Source of the DNA: Ostrinia nubilalis
Taxonomy: Eukaryota; Arthropoda; Insecta; Lepidoptera; Crambidae
DNA length: 64,000 nucleotides
Reading direction: 5' to 3'
NCBI RefSeq assembly: GCF_963855985.1
Contig: NC_087108.1
Span: forward strand, 13,038,001 to 13,102,000
Shown piece after piece: positions 1-12,229 of the stretch. The notes under the pieces were generated by a model. That model saw nothing but the letters and a program-made list of their open reading frames with translations. It was not told the DNA's origin and ran no database searches. Position numbers and translations under genes: made by a program. Position 1 is the first letter of the stretch. Each line of letters starts with the position of its first letter.

Positions 1-65
1 AACAATATTAATGTGAAAGTTTATGAATATGGATGAAAGCTGTTTGTTAGTCACGTAAAAAGTCA

Positions 66-315
66 CATCATCATCATCATTTCAGCCATAGGACGTCCAC
101 TGCTGAACATAGGCCTCCCCTAATGCTTTCCACGTTGATCGATTGATAGCGGCCTGCGTCCAGCGCTTCCCTGCTACCTTTAGGATGTCGTCGGTCCACC
201 TTGTAGGTAGACGTCCCACACTGCGTTTTCCGGTACGCGGCCTCCATTCCAGAACCTTGCTGCCCCATCGGCCATCAGTTCTGCGTACTATGTGCCCTGC
301 CCATTGCCACTTCAC
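66..315 (-). mobile_element. RTE-like LINE, 3' terminal fragment
   Basis: Read on the minus strand, this encodes the end of an endonuclease-reverse transcriptase of the RTE type: a WAGHIVRR segment, then GRLPTRWTDDI, and near the end EAYVQQW. The stop is followed by a short ATG-repeat tail, seen on the plus strand as (CAT)n at 66-80. Only about 77 codons remain, so it is a 5'-truncated dead copy. At least nine related fragments occur elsewhere in the window, nearly all in the same orientation. The RTE assignment comes from recall of this C-terminal motif in insect elements. Confidence 0.8.
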
Positions 316-2299
316 GTAAAAAGTACTCGATTGATTTTAATTGCACGGTGTACTACGCCAAATTAAAGAAATGGATAAGGCGAAACTCACGAGCACCAGC
401 AAGATTTAAATAAATGTAGCGTTTAGATAATATTAAAAATATGCACTCGCAATCATGTGGGGTCGGTCTTAGACTAGATGCATGCCCCCATTAGGCTGTA
501 AAGGTGTTAACGAGGACTCCATAATCTAGAGATCATCGCGTCAGTTCACACCGGCTCTGGCGCGTTGCGAAAGGGCGCGATCACATGCGACAAAAACAAT
601 ATTAGTACCGTACAAGAGAACTGGGTGAAGTATTCTCATTGGACTAAATACACATGCCAATATGAGTCCCCTGGACAAGTGGCAAAACGTGACAGTTGTA
701 AATTCGCTTCAGCGTATTTTTGTATGGAGTTACTTCGCTCCCTGAAGGGCTCCGATTTTCCGACACTTGTCTAGGGTACCAGATACCGAGACACTTTCCG
801 TAGAACATAGCAATAATTTATGTTTTGAATTAAAAAAAACTCTAAAATCAAGACTGTAAAGCCATTTCCGTTTTCTTCTATCACTCTCTCTCTCTCAAAG
901 CTAGATGTCAGTATTACCAGTAATGGGTATTTTAAAGGTATTTTCTTGTTTAGGTCTACTATAATAATATCAACGTCTGTTGCGCATTTCATCCTCAACA
1001 CATTCGCCTGGCTAGACAAGTTTTTGTGCTGTAGCCTACATCTTAAAAAGCTGTGATATAATATAAGCCTATTAACGAACATTTCGCAGGCAGATTATAT
1101 TCATTACAGGCCTTTTGTAAATAAACGCTGCGGTCACGCTGCGGTTGAGACGCGGTTCTGTAACGAATGCCGCTTTTAGGATTCATTGACTGTTGTCACC
1201 AAAAATGGCAGAAAAAAGAGAATGTTGTTTGTATTGTGATTGCGGTAGTATCATTGGAACTCAATACATAAACAAATTTATTGATAAGTAAGATAATTTT
1301 GAATAAAACATTAAGATTTAGTTAACTAATATAAAACTTATTTACATCTAGGTACATTTAGCTCTCTAGCTCTTCCCACACAAAGAAATTATTGACGGGC
1401 TGTGTTGAATCGGCTGATTTTCGCAGGAGGGCCGAGATGGTTCACAAATTATCCATCGATATTCAGGAACTTAATACTCTAATCTAAATAGTAAAATATT
1501 CGAAACTACAGGATTTTTGGCTCTAAAATCGGGTATATCGGAAAGCTTCAAATTATTAGATCTAAAGACGAAACTCACGAAAGTACGGAATCCTTCGGTC
1601 TAGAGGTATTTTTGCTTGTCACGTTTATTGTTTCGTCTTTAATAATAGGCTGCCGACTGTGACGGTTGAATTGTAGTAATAACGTAAATTATCAACGATT
1701 CCATTTTATTATTGAGCTGAAAGCTGGTGAAACGTAAAGTAAAAAGTATTTGGTTGTGTACTCGTATTGTAAAGACGACGTCAAGTTAGATCAAAAATTT
1801 GATATTAATATGCAATTATGCATAAAAGCAATCATGTATAAATCCAGAAAAGAGATTAAAACCAGTCTACTAATAAGATCACTCAAACAAAGAGGTTACA
1901 TTATAGTAGTAGAGGATATAACATTACATGTATTACATACTCGTATATTATTAATTTAACACCAGTAAATTGGTGTGCTTAATTTTTCATAACATTATTC
2001 AATTAAGTATAACCATTAATTATAACAAATAACGTGTCAAGCGAAGCTGAATGGCCGTAAAGAGTAAACCAACACAACACACAATTATCCAGACAGTTCT
2101 GTTGTCTGTCTGACCTTGCTTTTGATGGATGACTCATGCGCACCTCGGTTCAAGGTGACGGTTTAGAAAGATGTATGTTCGCATGAAACTAAAACCACAC
2201 TAAAACGGTAAAGTTTGGAGGCTTGCAAGACACCAAATGGCAGTAAATCACAAACTGTCAATCGTCTTAGGTCAAGGCCTATAGCTTACGTGACCCTTA
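316..2299. other. No gene seen
   Basis: AT-rich DNA with short chance ORFs only. No splice-flanked coding exon, tRNA or clear inverted repeat was found. Confidence 0.5.
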
Positions 2300-2436
2300 T
2301 CATCATCATCTCAGCCACAGGACGTTACACTGCTGAACATAGGCCTCCCCTAATGATTTCCACATCGCCCGGATGGTCAACGTTGTGGGTGGAAGTTCCA
2401 TCTCCACTCCAGAACTTTTCTGGCCATGGCCCATAA
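2300..2436 (-). mobile_element. RTE-like LINE 3' fragment, degenerate
   Basis: Starts with a (CAT)n run followed by CTCAGCCACAGGACGT and GAACATAGGCCTCCCC, the same signature as the fragment at 66-315. It carries indels and fades out near TTCTGGCCATGGCCC. An old copy. Confidence 0.65.
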
Positions 2437-4188
2437 AGCACAAGGAATTAGGGTGCGTATAACAAACTCCGACAAGGGCTAGTTGGTGGCTTTACAGGAC
2501 TTATCCTTCTTGCTGTTCCTTCCACTACACTACTGAAATCTTGGCCTTGTATAGCCATCTTGTATAGTCAAAGTTTGCCTGTAAAACCCACCAATTAGTG
2601 AAGTTACGAAGTTTGGGGTGGCTTCAGACTTTGACAGACCAGTGACCAGTCTCGTTTAGTGTATAGACATACATTGCATAGCTACAATATGTCCAATGCT
2701 GTAACTTGGTACCAATATCCAATGTGTACAAGTGGTGTTAGCTAAAAAAATATCAAATATTATTACTATTCCCAATTAGTTTACTAATAAAACATAACTG
2801 CATTTTATTGTCCACAAAAAGGGCCCTTTAGCGCACTTTTAGAACATAGAATGTTACTGGTTTTGATTGGTCGGTCATTATAACTGCTAAACGATTATGG
2901 CCATACACGTAAATCGGTAATTAACTGCCTTTTCGTGTGAATATGGATGGGTCTATGGTGTCATATGGCTGCAATATGCAATTATAGGTAAAGTTGTATG
3001 TGTGTATGAAATGAAATCATTTCAGTTTTTATAGAGTTCAACTTGCATTATTTGTTTCAGTTTTGGTGGATGGCACTTTCAGAAAAGGCCCATAAAATGA
3101 TCTTCTTTAAAAAGTCAGTGGATTTCAATGTGAGCTTGGACGAATAATGTGAGCAATAAAAATTTGGATATCACCTTTCACATCATCAATCACACGGTAA
3201 CAACTTCTAAATGCATAAAGGTAAACCGAAGTACCATTACTTAATCTTTTACGATATGACATGATGTGATTACGTTCTCTCAAACGACATAGGTACGTGC
3301 AGGTCATGACAGGTGTCCATTACACATATTTTGGAAAGCATTTTTTGAAATCCGATCGATTTCAAGCGCCCATAAAGGGCTTATCGTGAGAACGACCGTT
3401 AATTGTTCTGTCGTGATTCCGCAATCCTGCGCAGCTATGGCGCGCAACACGAACTAGTCTTTGTTTAATACTGCACTAACATTTAAATTTTCTATGGATG
3501 TTTTGGATTTTTCGAAATCGTTGCACACAAATAATCGGAGTCTACGTTTTAAGTAAATTTTCTATGGCTACATATTTCTGATTTTTTTAAATCATTGCGC
3601 AAGTAGGTGCTAGTGTATTTTAAGTAACTTTTTCTATGGGTATTTTAGATTTTTCGAAATCGTTGCATACAAGTTTTGCTCACTCCGCTACCTATTTGTG
3701 GGATATTGACATGCATTAAGGATTGCATGGTTACGACAGACAAAATAAACATAAATTGGCAGCAATTGCTTAAAAATATACCATAGCAGTCATCAGTAAT
3801 AAATAAGGCGGATGGCGGAAACTCGCAACTTCTTTTACATAGGTATTATGAGAAAAATAGTTATTTCAGCAAAATTGTATGTCGAAGTGGCGGTTAAAGC
3901 TATATTACTGAAAATTTCGTCAAAATCATATAAAATAGACAAAATAGAATATAATAAGTTATAGATTTGAAAATATCTAACTTAAATATCATCAAAACTT
4001 TTGCTAATTAATACGTGGTACAAATGGAATGAGCTAAGCCAAGTATCCACAATCTCAACACTATTTCACTTGGCAATCAGTGATGCTCTTTTACTGCACT
4101 TAGGTAGGTATCGTTAATGCCAGTATTTTACCAGTTGACATATTCCGCAATGTGGAAAAAGTTCACCAATTTTGGCCTACGATACTAA
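2437..4188. other. No gene seen
   Basis: AT-rich sequence. The motif TTTCTATGG followed by a TTTTCGAAATC-like string recurs at about 3490, 3557 and 3635, spaced 60-80 bp apart, so there is a weak short tandem repeat around 3480-3670. No coding evidence. Confidence 0.4.
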
Positions 4189-4326
4189 CACCCGTATTCA
4201 CAAACGATGCTTGTTTAAGTGAACGCACAGCGTTGAATGGAGCTCTGTGATTTGTTCGTGTGTGACCCTGTGCGTCCACGCGCACTGTGAGACCTCATAA
4301 ATAATAATACTTGTGAATACAGGCGT
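4189..4326. mobile_element. MITE, family with CCCGTATTCACAAACGATGC ends
   Basis: The left end reads CACCCGTATTCACAAACGAT and the right end is its approximate inverse (TTGTGAATACAGGCGT). The centre contains GCACAGCGTTGAATGGAGCT and CTGTGATTTGTTCGTGTGTG. Related copies lie at 27388-27534 and, interrupted, at 37345-37835. Short, non-coding and with inverted ends, so a non-autonomous DNA element. Confidence 0.65.
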
Positions 4327-5204
4327 AAGAAATTACTAGTGCTGCGGACCACGCGACACAATACCAACCGCATCGTTTGTCCGTCCATCAATCAAGATAT
4401 CGTCGACATAATAACTAAATTGGCAGGTTATTGGAAATAATGCGGTGGCGAAATGCACTTTTCTGTAATAGAGCTTGGAATGTCTTAATAGAGCCTTTGG
4501 AGCATTTAAAATTAATAGTTTTATGACCGAAATTGGATCATATCTTACAAGTTAGCTTATTGGTACTTGTCACGCTAGTAAGGTTTGACAGAACAAACGC
4601 GTAAGTTTTAGAAACCATTCCTTAACTGATTAAAGTACCGAAATGTTTATCTCTTCGGTTGATCACAAAGCCTTAAACAAAGTAGGGCTCTATTATGGTT
4701 ATGACTCAGGGTTTTAATATGCGTGCTAATCACTTCAAAATTTGTACATTTGCGAATCCGAGAGCACAATAAAATTGGCATTATTTTTATGAAGTTCGGT
4801 ACGCGAATTACCAATTCAGGCAGCTGTCAAAACATTCTGTACAATCTTAGTTCAATCTTAGTTCAATGGTCTAGTAAATACCTAGGTACAACGTACATCG
4901 TGTAACTTTACAGTTATTATCACTGTGATGGTTTTTAAAATCTGATACCAGACAGAGCCATTGTCTTTATCACAAAATATTTCTTCCAATCTAAGAAATG
5001 ACTTAACAAGAAAACTCTCGTGTTCCAAGCCATCCGGCAGACGCGGCAATAGTTTATGTCTTTATTGTTATACCATAACATGTCGTCATTTTGAGTTAAT
5101 TTAGTTTTAGACTATTACTCTACTACTACTACTTTATAAAGTTTGACACCAGAGCTACTGCAGTTATTGCAAAATCCCATACAACGGAAGAAAAATAATT
5201 ATAT
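4327..5204. other. No gene seen
   Basis: AT-rich DNA with no recognisable coding or repeat structure. The phrase AAGAAAACTCTCGTGTTCCA near 5007 is echoed near 5448, a minor local duplication. Confidence 0.4.
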
Positions 5205-5395
5205 CAATGAGGGTTTTCGCGTATGAATGATCCGCTAGATGGCGGGACGTGGATGTGGGGTCTGACTGCTGCGTGATTGGTGGATTTTGACATATCTGTC
5301 AATGTCATGTCAAAAATAACCAATCATGCAGAATTTGGACCTTGCGTCTACGTATTGCCATCTGGGGGATTTTTCATACGCGAAAACCCTCATTG
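5205..5395. mobile_element. MITE with perfect 23-bp terminal inverted repeats
   Basis: Begins CAATGAGGGTTTTCGCGTAT and ends with the exact inverse (ATACGCGAAAACCCTCATTG). The flanks share AAATAATTAT on both sides (offset by 2 bp on the left), a likely target-site duplication. A stray AAAACCCTCATTGAG at 5415 is a second, partial end. About 190 bp, no ORF. Confidence 0.75.
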
Positions 5396-7097
5396 AAATA
5401 ATTATTTTTCTCTAAAACCCTCATTGAGAAATAGAAATGAATTAACAAGAAAAGTCTCGTGTATCCAAGCCGGCAGATGCGGCGATAGTTTATGTCTTTA
5501 TTGTTTCCAACAATGGCGGCTTCTAAACACAGATTGCGGAATGGGGGCTAACGAGGCGGAGTTATTAACACTCTTCCCTTCGCGAGCAAATAGAGTCGTT
5601 TCAAGAAGTTATTGCAGGTTGTTATGGAAACCCTACGCTAAAATGTGGGTAGTTGTCGATTTTTTATTGAACTTTTACATTCAATTCAAATTTCACAAAA
5701 AAATCTGTTTATTGTAAATAAAGTTGGATTCACATTTTAACAGTTTAATAAAATACTTCAACGAGAGTATACCCTACAACCTACAATTTCAACAAAAAAG
5801 CTTATTCGGATGTAGGATGTCACTATCACACAAAAAATACTGAACGGATTTACATGAAATTTAAGTTTTTGAACGTTATGCAAATGAATGCATGAGAATC
5901 TGTTAGATAATAATAATAAATTGGTTAATTTAAAACCGTGCTAAATGATCTGTAGATATTTATCTTTACGTTTGTTTTATTTAGAAATCATGTTTTATTA
6001 GGTACTTCGTCGTGCGTTTGAGCAAACACAATAGAATATTAATCAAGTTATAATAAAACGGAGTGAATGAAGTAGCAACAATTGCCTTTTCCTAAGTTTT
6101 AATGGGTGTCTTATTTAATAATGCAAAGATAAAACAAATAAACATTAGGTAGTGTTAATTAAACCCGCAGTTGCGGGTTATTTGTTATTATTTTTAGATA
6201 AAAACTTTTATCTAAAACTTGCAAGATCAACTGACTGGAGAGTGAATCTCAAAATTCGGAGGATCCAGGTTCGATTCTCAAATAATGGCAGACATTACTT
6301 ACTTGAAAAATTCATTTCCGCTCAATTACCAAGTATGGTTCGAGTTTGTCTTTGCATGCTTGAATCGACTTGATTACTTAATAAAACGAAAGGTGCATTA
6401 AGTTAGTTCGATTGAGTTACTCAGACGTCTAGGTGCTTATAGGTTCATGAGGTCTGATACCACTTGGATTTTGGTTGTGATCTCAATTGTTACATTTCAC
6501 ATGATAGGTAGAAGAAGAACTAAAAAACTACGTTGGTTAGAATAAACCTACATAGAACTTTGGTTAAATGCAACGCGACGAAATATCCAGACAAGATTAA
6601 CTAATCGTTTAGAGACCAGACAGACCCTTTAGGTTTTAAGTAAAGTAATAAACTATACCGTGGAAGTAGTTCCAGCCGGAATGCACGAGACAAAACCGGA
6701 ACTTGCAATAACAATAAAAGATAGAAAAAATATGAAAGGCACACATGCAGTAATGGTGGACCAAGGCTAAAAACTATTTTAGTACATGATCTTCTTAAGA
6801 AGTAATTGGAAAAGATACATTTGGCTCCATGGTCATTGATTGACATTATTGAAAAATTTATAAAAACAACTATTTAATGTCGGTAGTTACTGAAATAATT
6901 CCAATCATGATTTAATTTTGTAATATCGATAGACGAATCTAAAATATGCACGGATATAATTTGAAATAGATACTGGCATGTATACATTTGAGGGTATCAT
7001 GGATCTGTAAAATAATTAGAAAGAAACAATAAAAAATAAAAAGATCTCATAAAAACTATTTGCAAAATACCGGCATAAAATAAAAAAATAAACTTAC
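5396..7097. other. No gene seen
   Basis: AT-rich. GGTTCGATTCTC near 6270 resembles a Pol III B box and may be the remnant of a tRNA-derived SINE, but no A box or body can be traced. Confidence 0.35.
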
Positions 7098-7210
7098 ATT
7101 ACCGCCAAAACTTCACGGGCACAGAACACAAACGTCAAATTTGAATTTGGAACACACGCGCGACTCCCGCGCAGCGCAACCGCGGACTGTGCTTGCGGGG
7201 TCACAGTGAG
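7098..7210 (-). promoter_or_regulatory. Possible first exon or promoter island, minus strand
   Basis: A sharply GC- and CpG-rich block (GCGCGACTCCCGCGCAGCGC) in AT-rich surroundings. On the minus strand it ends in a good 5' splice site, GGCGGTAAT|GTAAGTTTAT, at 7098/7097. This is the usual look of a 5' UTR exon of an insect gene running toward lower coordinates. No downstream coding exon was recognised between 1 and 7 kb, so it could equally be a lncRNA start or chance. Confidence 0.25.
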
Positions 7211-7582
7211 GTGACTGTACCTTTATCTTTGGATGCATAGCTAATTAAAACCTTTTTTGAATCTGAGTGAAGGTTGCGTGTATTTCGACGCGGACATTTT
7301 TTGGGGAAATTATAAATAGCATGTAAAAAATTGTTTCACGCATGTAGTACAAGTACTCAGCAGAAATAATATTGATAGGTTTATTGACTGGTTCTGTATT
7401 TAGGTGAGGTGTTTTAATACAATTGTAATTACAAGAGGTGTACATACGCCAAATTGAGACATCTTTGAGATTGCAAGCTTGATTTGGTTCGTACGTTAAA
7501 TTTTGGCCACAGATGATTTGATCATAGACTTCGTAGTGTAGTCTAAAAACATGTAATGTTATCTTGTTCCATAAATAGGCAG

Positions 7583-7860
7583 AGAATAAGAATAAGAATA
7601 AGAAATTTATTCATAATGTTCATTACATGTCAAATTTTCAATATATTTTCTTATTAATAATAAACAATTGCAGTATTAATAAGAAAGAAATACACATCAT
7701 GTCCAAATTAATTAATAATACAAATAGAATTAATGTCAATTAAATGTCAAAATAAATAGTGGGTAACAGTGTCAATAATAATTAAATTCCAAACAGTTCG
7801 TCAATTTTATAGAACGCCTGCTTGATCAACCACTTTTTTAATTGAAATTTGAAAGAATGA
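7583..7860 (-). mobile_element. LINE 3' end with hexanucleotide tail
   Basis: On the minus strand an AATAAA-containing segment ends in (TTATTC)n, seen as AGAATAAGAATAAGAATAAG at 7582. Tandem-hexamer tails like this are typical of the 3' ends of some non-LTR retrotransposons in Lepidoptera. The upstream limit is approximate and no RT coding is left. Confidence 0.5.
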
Positions 7861-8023
7861 AAGAAAGAGAGAAGTTTCAGCTTAGGTACAGATGACAAAT
7901 TTTCAGTCACTTTTGGCTTAGGATATTTTCATTCCATTTGCAAGAAATAGACTCTAATCATTCTATGGGGTCTAAAGAAAAGGTCTGCAGTGAAATATTG
8001 TACGCCAAAAATTAAGCCTATTT

Positions 8024-8163
8024 AGACCATCGACTTTTCGATTCTAATTTGTATGAAGAATCTGCCGATACCAAATCGGTGTAGTGCGCACTTCCATACA
8101 TGTTCATACTGATCAACAGCCCGACCCAACTATCGGCCAACTAAAAATCGGTGGTCTGCGCAT
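8024..8163. mobile_element. MITE, first of a local pair
   Basis: Internal strings TAATTTGTATGAAGAATC, CATACTGATCAAC and CTATCGGCCAACTAAAAATC match those of the element at 8797-8967. Terminal halves are inverse to one another but eroded. Non-coding. Confidence 0.6.
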
Positions 8164-8289
8164 AAGCTTATAAAAAACAAAACTAGACGCACAAAATGAA
8201 AATAACACAACCTTTTAAATAAGGTCAATTATAATTCAAGGAACTATCGCGATGATCACTCTTTTTGCTCCAGACGCATCGTTCACGCT

Positions 8290-8488
8290 GGAGTAGAGGC
8301 CGCCCCAAGGCGAAGGTTCAAAAACGGTTTGTTGTCGTTACGTAACTGCTCTTCTTTCGCAGTTGCGAAAAGTTGTCGCTTGATCGGTTCCGACCGGCAG
8401 TTATCTACGCGTAAAAGAGTTATTTGTATAAAAAATTGAGTTCGCGTTTGAATGTCATGACGACTAAAGAAATGTGCAAGCGTACAAG
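8290..8488 (+). promoter_or_regulatory. Possible promoter and first exon, plus strand
   Basis: A locally GC-rich block contains GCAGTT-type initiator-like strings (8358 and 8397), then an ATG at 8457 opening MTTKEMCKRT. That frame runs into a 5' splice site ACAAG|GTAATT at 8488/8489. Together these look like a short coding first exon. No second exon could be linked, so this is a weak candidate. Confidence 0.2.
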
Positions 8489-8796
8489 GTAATTGGGTTC
8501 ATTTTCATTAATTTCATGATCTATTTAGATTAAAACAGAAAGGGTCTATACTAATATGTAGGTAGGTAGTTTTTCAATTTTTCCGGCTCTTTTTCAAATT
8601 GAGCCTATGAAACTTATTTTGTGCCACATCATTTAATCACAAATATGTTCTATTCATAAATAATGGACTTGTGAAGTCGCAACCAAACTTTTACGTGACA
8701 ACGAGAATCGCCATTCCAACTGTTTCAATAAGTACAATAATTACGATCATGAGTCATTAAGTCTCAACTGCTGCTGGAGGAGCCCGACTCTCTGTT

Positions 8797-8967
8797 AGAG
8801 TAGGCGCACACCGTTGATTTTTAGTTGGTCGATAGTTGTGCCCGATTTTAATTTGTATGAAGAATCGGCCAAATCGAATCGCGGCGTAGTGTGCGCACTC
8901 CCATACATGCCCATACTGATCAACTAAACTATCGGCCGATGAAAAATCAACGGCGTGCGCTTACTCT
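8797..8967. mobile_element. MITE with about 40-bp inverted ends
   Basis: The left end AGAGTAGGCGCACACCGTTG mirrors the right end CAACGGCGTGCGCTTACTCT. The match continues inward to CGATAGTT on the left and AACTATCGG on the right with a few differences. It is a relative of the element at 8024-8163, only about 630 bp away. Confidence 0.75.
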
Positions 8968-10061
8968 CATTGTTTTAGCAGAGGCAAATCGAGGACTTGG
9001 CCCACACTCCAATATAATAAGTCGATCCGTTTTCTAGCTTTCCTCATAGTCTACAACGTGTAGCTACTTTAGTATTGCTAGAGATGTAAAGATTCCACAG
9101 GAGTAAGGATCAGCGTCCGTTGATAAGGCCTCGTGAGATACGCGGGCGCGGCGACTTTCTCTCCGCCACGTGCGGGCCGGGAGGGATAGCAGTCACATTC
9201 ATATGTGAGATGTAATCAAGGGCTTTAGGTAAGTAAATATAGAAGCTAAAAAGTTCAATTAAAGTAAATGCAGCCTCAAACCTCGAATATAGCATACAAG
9301 TAATATAATGGACGTGATTATGTATATGAATCATTACAATTTGGAACCAAATGATATGCCACCGGGCCAGGCTCTCAATGGTAGAGAATGGACGAATAGG
9401 AAATTAAAGATGCTAGTAGCCACCGCGAAGATACACTTCATTTGCTTAGTAATTAATTTTGATAGTGCAAAACGAAAAAATCTTTATGGTTTCTATCCAA
9501 GGGCAGAGCAGACTAACAGATACTCAAATTGTTGAAACAGCGCTATTTTATCCACTAAACTCTGAAAAGGGAGAAAACTAAGAGGGCTAAGTATAACTTA
9601 TATCTCGTATTTTGTGTAAAAGATGGCTATGGTTTCACTATTATGAAGAATATGAGTTCCTAGGCAGTCTATGCAGATATTTATCTAGTAGTTACTTAAG
9701 TACTCGCATTTAACTGGCCTGACCGTACCAAAACTAATTCAGCGGCGGAACCGTATGTGCTTGTGATTAATTCTCTAGCACTTATTAATACCCTACTTGG
9801 GACCCGCTAACTAGCCTTATGATCTTTGTAATAAGGTTCATAATGAGGCTAAATGCCCGCAAATGCCTGTTGGTTACCTATTGCCCGGTGGTCAGCGACC
9901 GGTCCCAGGTTCCAAGAAAGGGCAGTCGACTGAGGAAGCTAGGTTTCCTATGTTACAAAAGTTTGTCGGCTAATGATGTTTTCTCGTCATTATGGTTATA
10001 TGACATCACGTCAAGAAAATTGAAGTTGGTTATAGGCTGATTCAATTTTTCATAGTATGAA
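8968..10061. other. No gene seen
   Basis: AT-rich DNA. A GC-rich patch near 9130-9190 (GATACGCGGGCGCGGCGACT) has no splice or start signals that I could connect to anything. Confidence 0.4.
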
Positions 10062-10122
10062 GACGATTTATTATGAGATTAATATTTACTCTTAGTAAAT
10101 ATTAATCTCATAATAAATCGTC
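10062..10122. repeat. Perfect 29-bp hairpin
   Basis: The left arm 10062-10090 starts GACGATTTATTATGAGATTA. The right arm 10094-10122 is its exact reverse complement, with a 3-base CTT loop. The right arm and the sequence after it (CATACTGAAACTGTCAATGT) reappear rearranged at 12168-12222, so it derives from a dispersed repeat family. Confidence 0.85.
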
Positions 10123-10970
10123 AGTTTTAACATATTTCCCATACTGAAACTGTCAATGTGCCAGTTATACCAGGAGTTATTCTCGGATAAAAGTTTGGTC
10201 GAATCGGGCATAATTTAGATAGAGTAGGTCACGTAAACTTTCTAGACTTCGGTTAGTACGACGAGTAAATTATTACACGTACGAAGCCCCGAGAATATTC
10301 GTTCGGATAAAATTCAGGTTTTACCAAATTGTCAAATTAAAAAAAGTATTGAAGGATGAAAATGATTTTAAAACGTAAAAATACTGAAAATTACGGTAAA
10401 TGCGATTGAGTTAACTTTGACTTGTATTACTCGAATAATGATTGTGTTGTTATTGACAAGTCTAATAGTTTAAAGTGTGAAAACCAAAATTTACCCACTA
10501 CTCCAGCGACTAAAAGTATCACGATGCACTTAAATGACATTAATATTAATCCACTAAGATTAACATTTATGACTCAAAGCACTAAAAAACCGGACTAATT
10601 GACAAATTGGTATATCGAGAGCATTATTTCTATTTGGTCCAGCGAGAGCGTCCAAATGTCACGGCTACCCTGAGACATTTCAAAGCCGACACTCGTGAGG
10701 ACTGAGGACGTACAAACATCACATCAGATTATACAGTTTTGTTGCAAAATAACACGTAATACAACTCCTTAAGATTCCACAGTGTGTAGCTTGAGCTGTC
10801 GACTGTTATAATGTCACATGTAATTGGATGTTCACAAAGGAAAGATGAAATAAATCAGTATTTATATTTTCTTGAAAGCCTGTCCAGTGCAAGGGTAGCT
10901 GCTTCTCATAAAGAACTTGAATGTCACAAATATACGATGGGCGCCTAAAGGTATGTGACATTGATACGTT

Positions 10971-11212
10971 CGTTTCAGCCAAATGACGTCCACTGCTGGA
11001 CAAAGGCCTCCCCCAAGGTTTTCCATAATGAGCGGTCCTGCGCTGCCCGCATCCAGGCTCTTCCCGCGACCTTTACCAGATCGTCGATCCACCTAGTAGG
11101 AGGCCTGCCCACGCTACGTCTTCCAGCCCGTGGTCGCAACTCGAGAACTTTCCTGCCCCAACGGCCATCGTCTCTACGAGCTATGTGCCCCGCCCACTGC
11201 CACTTGATTTTA
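10971..11212 (-). mobile_element. RTE-like LINE 3' fragment, second subfamily
   Basis: Carries CAAATGACGTCCACTGCTGG and CAAAGGCCTCCCCCAAGG rather than the ATAGGACGTCC version, followed by the inverse of the conserved C-terminal RT coding. The reading direction is minus. The tail lacks the ATG repeat seen in the other subfamily. Confidence 0.75.
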
Positions 11213-11545
11213 GCAATTCCGATACATTGATACGTCTGGGGGGTTTTGTATGTGACAAGGGTCTGCGCTACCCTACGAATAACAGTGTTTATTTAAAACT
11301 TATGTATATATGTATACCACGGTACATAAGGTGAACTTAATCCCATTCGGCATTCTCCTCTTGTGATTCTACTTTAAATGCAGGGCAGATTGAGGGTTCA
11401 TATCCTACTGTGGGCAAATGTTAAAGTTATTAATGTACCCTAACATTTATTGTAAACTTGAAGTCATAAAAGCTTACGAGATTTTCCGTTATGTACTCGT
11501 AGTTACCCTTAAACCAGCGATTTGCTTAGTTTTGTGCAAAGTACC

Positions 11546-11709
11546 TTTTTTTTATCCACAACGAGGAAGCTCTTGGCCTGTATCTCACCTGATGGTAAGT
11601 GACTATCAGGCCGAAGGTGGAAGCGAGCTTCACCCGGAATCCTCAACCACGGAGGAACTGGCTATCTGCTGTTAACATTGTTGTTATGGCGACAGACTTA
11701 GGTAAGAAG
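11546..11709 (-). mobile_element. tRNA-derived SINE, 5'-truncated copy
   Basis: A T-rich start (the 3' tail on the minus strand), then ATCCACAACGAGGAAGCTCT, CACCTGATGGTAAGTGAC and CGACAGACTTAGGTAAGA. It matches the full copy at 32105-32434 but lacks that copy's tRNA-like head. Confidence 0.75.
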
Positions 11710-12142
11710 AAGTGCAAAGTATCTAATTAGGTGATAATAACAATGTGCTATTATAATAATGTACTATGCATGACATGTAACCAGTCGCAAGGACCTGATC
11801 TACTTCAAGAACGTTCAAAGCTAGCCGAGTTCGGCGCAGGCGCAGCCAGATACAGGCCGTCGGCCTGACCCGATTCTCACGACGCATCACTTTCGGTTTC
11901 ACGACGCTCACGACCCTAGTGATGGGCGACAGTCGATAAAACCGATTACCTCGATATTGATGTACAGATGATAGCCCATCTAGGTAAACACTGTGTCATC
12001 TTTATGTAGTTGTTCTGTTGTGTCTGATTGATTTGCTGTAAGTGCAGCAGCAGTTCATTCAAATTAAATAGATTTTTAGTATTTAATAGGGTTAACACTC
12101 AAAGATAAGATAAGACGCATTTTTTTTACGATTTACATGGCT

Positions 12143-12229
12143 TAGGGTGGTTTCGACCAAACAAGAGTAAATATTAATCTCAGAATAAGTTTGGCACATT
12201 GACAGTTTCAGTATGGAAAATATGTCAAA
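12143..12229. repeat. Rearranged MITE-like repeat
   Basis: GAGTAAATATTAATCTCA is shared with the hairpin at 10062-10122. GGCACATTGACAGTTTCAGT is the reverse complement of a string just right of that hairpin. The two pieces are joined in a different order, so this is a shuffled relative. Confidence 0.5.

Noticed and set aside
771..1082. 103-codon minus-strand ORF
   Set aside because: Composition typical of AT-rich random sequence, no recognisable motif, no promoter or splice signals nearby.
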